In this document: positions 6,484 to 8,875 of the stretch, piece after piece
Layout: every line of letters starts with the position of its first letter
Numbering within the stretch: the stretch's first letter is position 1
DNA from: an uncultured Chitinophagaceae bacterium
GTDB lineage: Bacteria; Bacteroidota; Bacteroidia; Chitinophagales; Chitinophagaceae
DNA: 8,875 nt
Assembly (NCBI GenBank): GCA_946885335.1
Contig: CAMPGG010000130.1
Coordinates: 1 to 8,875, forward strand
Direction: 5' to 3'
Translations under genes and position numbers: made by a program
The notes under the pieces: generated by a model
The model's input: the letters and a program-made list of their open reading frames with translations, nothing else
The model's database searches: none
Told to the model about the DNA's origin: nothing

Positions 6484-6513
6484 CAAAGATAAATGTAGAA
6501 GCCATTGAACAAA
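6484..6513 (-). promoter_or_regulatory. Bacteroidota-type promoter of the his operon
   Basis: On the minus strand, TTTG (plus 6510-6513) is followed after 18 nt by TATCTTTG (plus 6484-6491), a perfect TAnnTTTG -7 box. The predicted transcription start is around 6479-6481, at or just before the leader ATG. The -33 region reads TTTGTTCAAT (plus 6504-6513), identical to the trp leader promoter. Confidence 0.78.
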
Positions 6514-6548
6514 AATTTATATTTATTACCTAAAAAATCCTGATTAGT

Positions 6549-8875
6549 ATGTATAAAGCAAAATCAACCTGGCTTTTTTGCCATTTCCTGTTCATTGCCT
6601 TAATAGCGAATGCCCAAACTGATCTAAGCTATCAGCAACCACCCAAAAAAATTATGGATATTGTTTTGGCATCTCCCACGCCTGGTGTCAGCATTGACAA
6701 TAAAGGTGAATGGATGCTGATCAGCGAACGCAGTGATTTTCCTGGCATTGATCAATTAGCGGAACCAGAATTGCGCATTGCAGGATTAAGGATCAACCCG
6801 GAGAATTTTGGACCCAGCCGGAGCAATTATGTAATAGGTTTTCAATTAAAGAATATTCAGACCGGTGAAACTTTCCCTGTCAAAGGCTTACCCGAAAACC
6901 TGCGGGCTGCCAATACCAGTTGGAGCCCCGATCAAAAACAGATCGCATTTACGCATACAACACCTGAAAAAATCACTCTATGGAAGATCAATGTTGCTGA
7001 TAAAACAGCCAGCCAGCTAACCAATGATGCCATCAATGATGTCCTGGGCACTACATTTACCTGGGCAGGAAATGATGTAATCATTTACAAGGCTGTTGTG
7101 AAAGATCTTTCGCAAAGTCCTAAAAAACCAAAGGCACCATCCGGACCGGTGATCCAGGAAAATTTAGGTAAAGAAGCTGCCAGCCGCACTTACCAGGATC
7201 TTATAAAAAATCCTTATGACGAAGATTTGTTTGAATTTTATGCAACCACGCAATTAAAACGCACGGATGGAAAAACTTTAGGGGCTGCAGCTTTATATAA
7301 TTCTGTCAACGTATCGCCTGACAACCGGTTTATATTAACCGATAAATTAAAAAAACCATTTTCTTACCTGGTTCCTGCCAATGGATTTGCAAAATCCATT
7401 GAAATCCTGGATGCACAAACAGGTGCACTGGTAAAAGATGTTGCACAAAATCCATCAACGGAAACAGCGCCTATCGGTTTGGATAATGTAGTAAATTATG
7501 GCAGAAGTTATAACTGGCGGAATGATCAGCCGGCAACCTTATATTATGTACAGGCTTTGGATAAAGGTTTGAGTAAAAACGAATCAACATACCGGGATGC
7601 GGTTTACACTTTAGAAGCGCCTTTTACAGGAGAACCAAAAGAATTGGTTAAAACAAAAATGCGTTATCGCGGCATTACATGGGGAGATGCCAATACAGCA
7701 TTGTTGTATGAAGGATTTAGTCGCAGCCGACAAATAAGAATGAATAAACTGAACCCGGCAACCGGTGAAGTGGATTCTTTATTCCAGCGCAGGCAGGATG
7801 ATCAGTATGCTGATATCGGCCAACCGGTTACTAAACAGAATGAGTATGCGCAAAACGTACTGCACATTTTACCCGGTAACAAATTATTGCTTCGCTCACA
7901 GGGAGCTTCAGATGAAGGCGATATGCCATTGCTGCAAACTTTTGATCTGAAAACAAAAAAGACGAAGAAAGTCTGGCAATCCAAAGCACCGTATTATGAG
8001 CAGGTAGTGAATGTAATTGACCCGGTTAAACTGGTGTTTATCACATCTAAAGAAAGTGTGGACGAAACGCCCAATTATTATTTACATAATCTTGCAAAGA
8101 AGTCGACTAAGGCTTTAACGAATTTCACAGATCCGCAACCCGCTTTACGGCAGCTTTCAAAAGAAAAGATCTTTTATGAAAGAAAGGATGGTGTTGATCT
8201 GACAGGTACACTTTATTTACCTGCTGGTTACAACAAAGAAAAAGATGGTCCTTTACCTGTACTGATTTGGGCTTACCCGCGTGAATTTAAATCAGCGAAT
8301 GATGCGGCCCAGGTGCGTGGATCCAAATACACTTTTACACGGATCAATTACGGGTCACCGGTTTTCTGGGCCATGCAGGGTTATGCCGTGCTGGATAATG
8401 CTGAAATGCCTGTTGTTGGTGAAGGTGATAAATTACCCAATGATAATTTTGTTGATCAATTACAAATGAATGCGGAAGCCGCCATTAATAAATTAGCAGA
8501 GCTGGGTGTGGGTGACCGCAACCGGGTTGGTGTTGGCGGTCATAGTTATGGCGCATTTATGACGGCTAACCTGCTTGCACATACGAACTTATTCAAAGCT
8601 GGTTTGGCAAGAAGTGGTGCATACAATCGTACACTAACCCCGTTTGGATTTCAAAATGAAGAACGTACTTATTGGGAAGCACCTGATTTATACAACCAGA
8701 TGAGTCCATTTTCACATGCTGACAAAATCAAAACGCCCATCCTGTTAATTCATGGTGAAGCAGATAATAATTCAGGCACCTTCCCTATTCAAAGCGAAAG
8801 GTTATACAACGCCATTAAAGGACATGGCGGAACCGTTCGTTATGTAACACTCCCTTATGAATCTCATGGATATGC
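6549..8875 (+). CDS. Secreted S9-family serine peptidase, glutamyl endopeptidase (S9D) type, C-terminus cut off
   Basis: 775 codons are visible and the frame is open to the right edge. Residues 1-22 form a signal peptide (basic MYKAK, a hydrophobic core, ANA before QT), so the protein is exported, probably to the periplasm or beyond. Residues of about 30-540 should form the beta-propeller that limits access to the active site. An alpha/beta-hydrolase domain starts near 546 (KDGVDLTGTLYLP). The triad is visible: Ser666 in GGHSYGAFM, Asp739 in HGEADNNSGT and His773 in ESHGY. GGHSYGAFMTANLLAH, RSGAYNRTLTPFGFQNE and DNNSGT resemble the plant chloroplast glutamyl endopeptidase group and differ from the GWSYGG type of dipeptidyl peptidases. 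Cleavage after Glu is inferred from that family. About 25-40 residues are probably missing. The gene diverges from the his leader, with 70 bp between ATGs. A weak TATATTTA at 6518-6525 is the only promoter candidate seen. Confidence 0.92.
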   Translation, partial: MYKAKSTWLFCHFLFIALIANAQTDLSYQQPPKKIMDIVLASPTPGVSIDNKGEWMLISERSDFPGIDQLAEPELRIAGLRINPENFGPSRSNYVIGFQLKNIQTGETFPVKGLPENLRAANTSWSPDQKQIAFTHTTPEKITLWKINVADKTASQLTNDAINDVLGTTFTWAGNDVIIYKAVVKDLSQSPKKPKAPSGPVIQENLGKEAASRTYQDLIKNPYDEDLFEFYATTQLKRTDGKTLGAAALYNSVNVSPDNRFILTDKLKKPFSYLVPANGFAKSIEILDAQTGALVKDVAQNPSTETAPIGLDNVVNYGRSYNWRNDQPATLYYVQALDKGLSKNESTYRDAVYTLEAPFTGEPKELVKTKMRYRGITWGDANTALLYEGFSRSRQIRMNKLNPATGEVDSLFQRRQDDQYADIGQPVTKQNEYAQNVLHILPGNKLLLRSQGASDEGDMPLLQTFDLKTKKTKKVWQSKAPYYEQVVNVIDPVKLVFITSKESVDETPNYYLHNLAKKSTKALTNFTDPQPALRQLSKEKIFYERKDGVDLTGTLYLPAGYNKEKDGPLPVLIWAYPREFKSANDAAQVRGSKYTFTRINYGSPVFWAMQGYAVLDNAEMPVVGEGDKLPNDNFVDQLQMNAEAAINKLAELGVGDRNRVGVGGHSYGAFMTANLLAHTNLFKAGLARSGAYNRTLTPFGFQNEERTYWEAPDLYNQMSPFSHADKIKTPILLIHGEADNNSGTFPIQSERLYNAIKGHGGTVRYVTLPYESHGY

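Noticed and set aside
7802..7984. Cysteine-containing minus-strand ORF opposite the peptidase gene
   Set aside because: It is antisense to the propeller region of a clearly coding gene, with no promoter or motif of its own.
1..8875. CRISPR array, insertion sequence, tRNA or rRNA gene, phage or defence system
   Set aside because: I saw no direct-repeat array, terminal inverted repeats with a transposase, tRNA-like cloverleaf or defence-type domain on either strand.

Overview
The window looks like chromosomal DNA from a Bacteroidota bacterium, probably Chitinophagaceae-like. The evidence is moderately AT-rich coding sequence, almost no Shine-Dalgarno sites, two promoters of the Bacteroidota type (TTTG, about 19 nt, TAnnTTTG) and a HisB of the Bacteroidota two-domain form. 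The family-level guess is an impression from protein similarity and was not tested.

Layout. Positions 1-1238 (minus strand) hold the first 412 codons of trpE, which runs off the left edge. Upstream of it (1239-1426) is a complete trp attenuation region: a promoter, a 20-codon leader peptide with three consecutive Trp codons, an antiterminator and a terminator. A small GNAT-type acetyltransferase gene lies on the plus strand at 1458-1748. Next, on the minus strand, comes a tight histidine operon transcribed hisG-hisD-hisC-hisB (6254 down to 1765). It is preceded by its own attenuation region (6360-6513): a promoter, an 18-codon leader peptide with four His codons, a pause hairpin, an antiterminator and a terminator. 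An unassigned 21-codon ORF sits between the his terminator and hisG. From 6549 to the right edge, on the plus strand, is a secreted S9-family serine peptidase of the glutamyl-endopeptidase (S9D) type, with its catalytic triad present and its C-terminal end cut off.

How it works together. HisG, HisD, HisC and HisB cover the first step and the late steps of histidine synthesis. The middle genes (hisH, hisA, hisF, hisIE) are absent and must lie elsewhere. TrpE starts the tryptophan branch. Both pathways appear to be controlled by ribosome-mediated transcription attenuation. When the cognate charged tRNA is scarce, the ribosome stalls on the Trp or His codons and the antiterminator can form. When it is plentiful, the terminator forms. 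Both promoters place the start of the RNA within a few bases of the leader ATG, so the leader messages are probably leaderless or nearly so.

The two attenuators are the most notable finding. I saw no mobile element, CRISPR array, rRNA or tRNA gene, or phage signature. The protein-coding genes are ordinary housekeeping genes.
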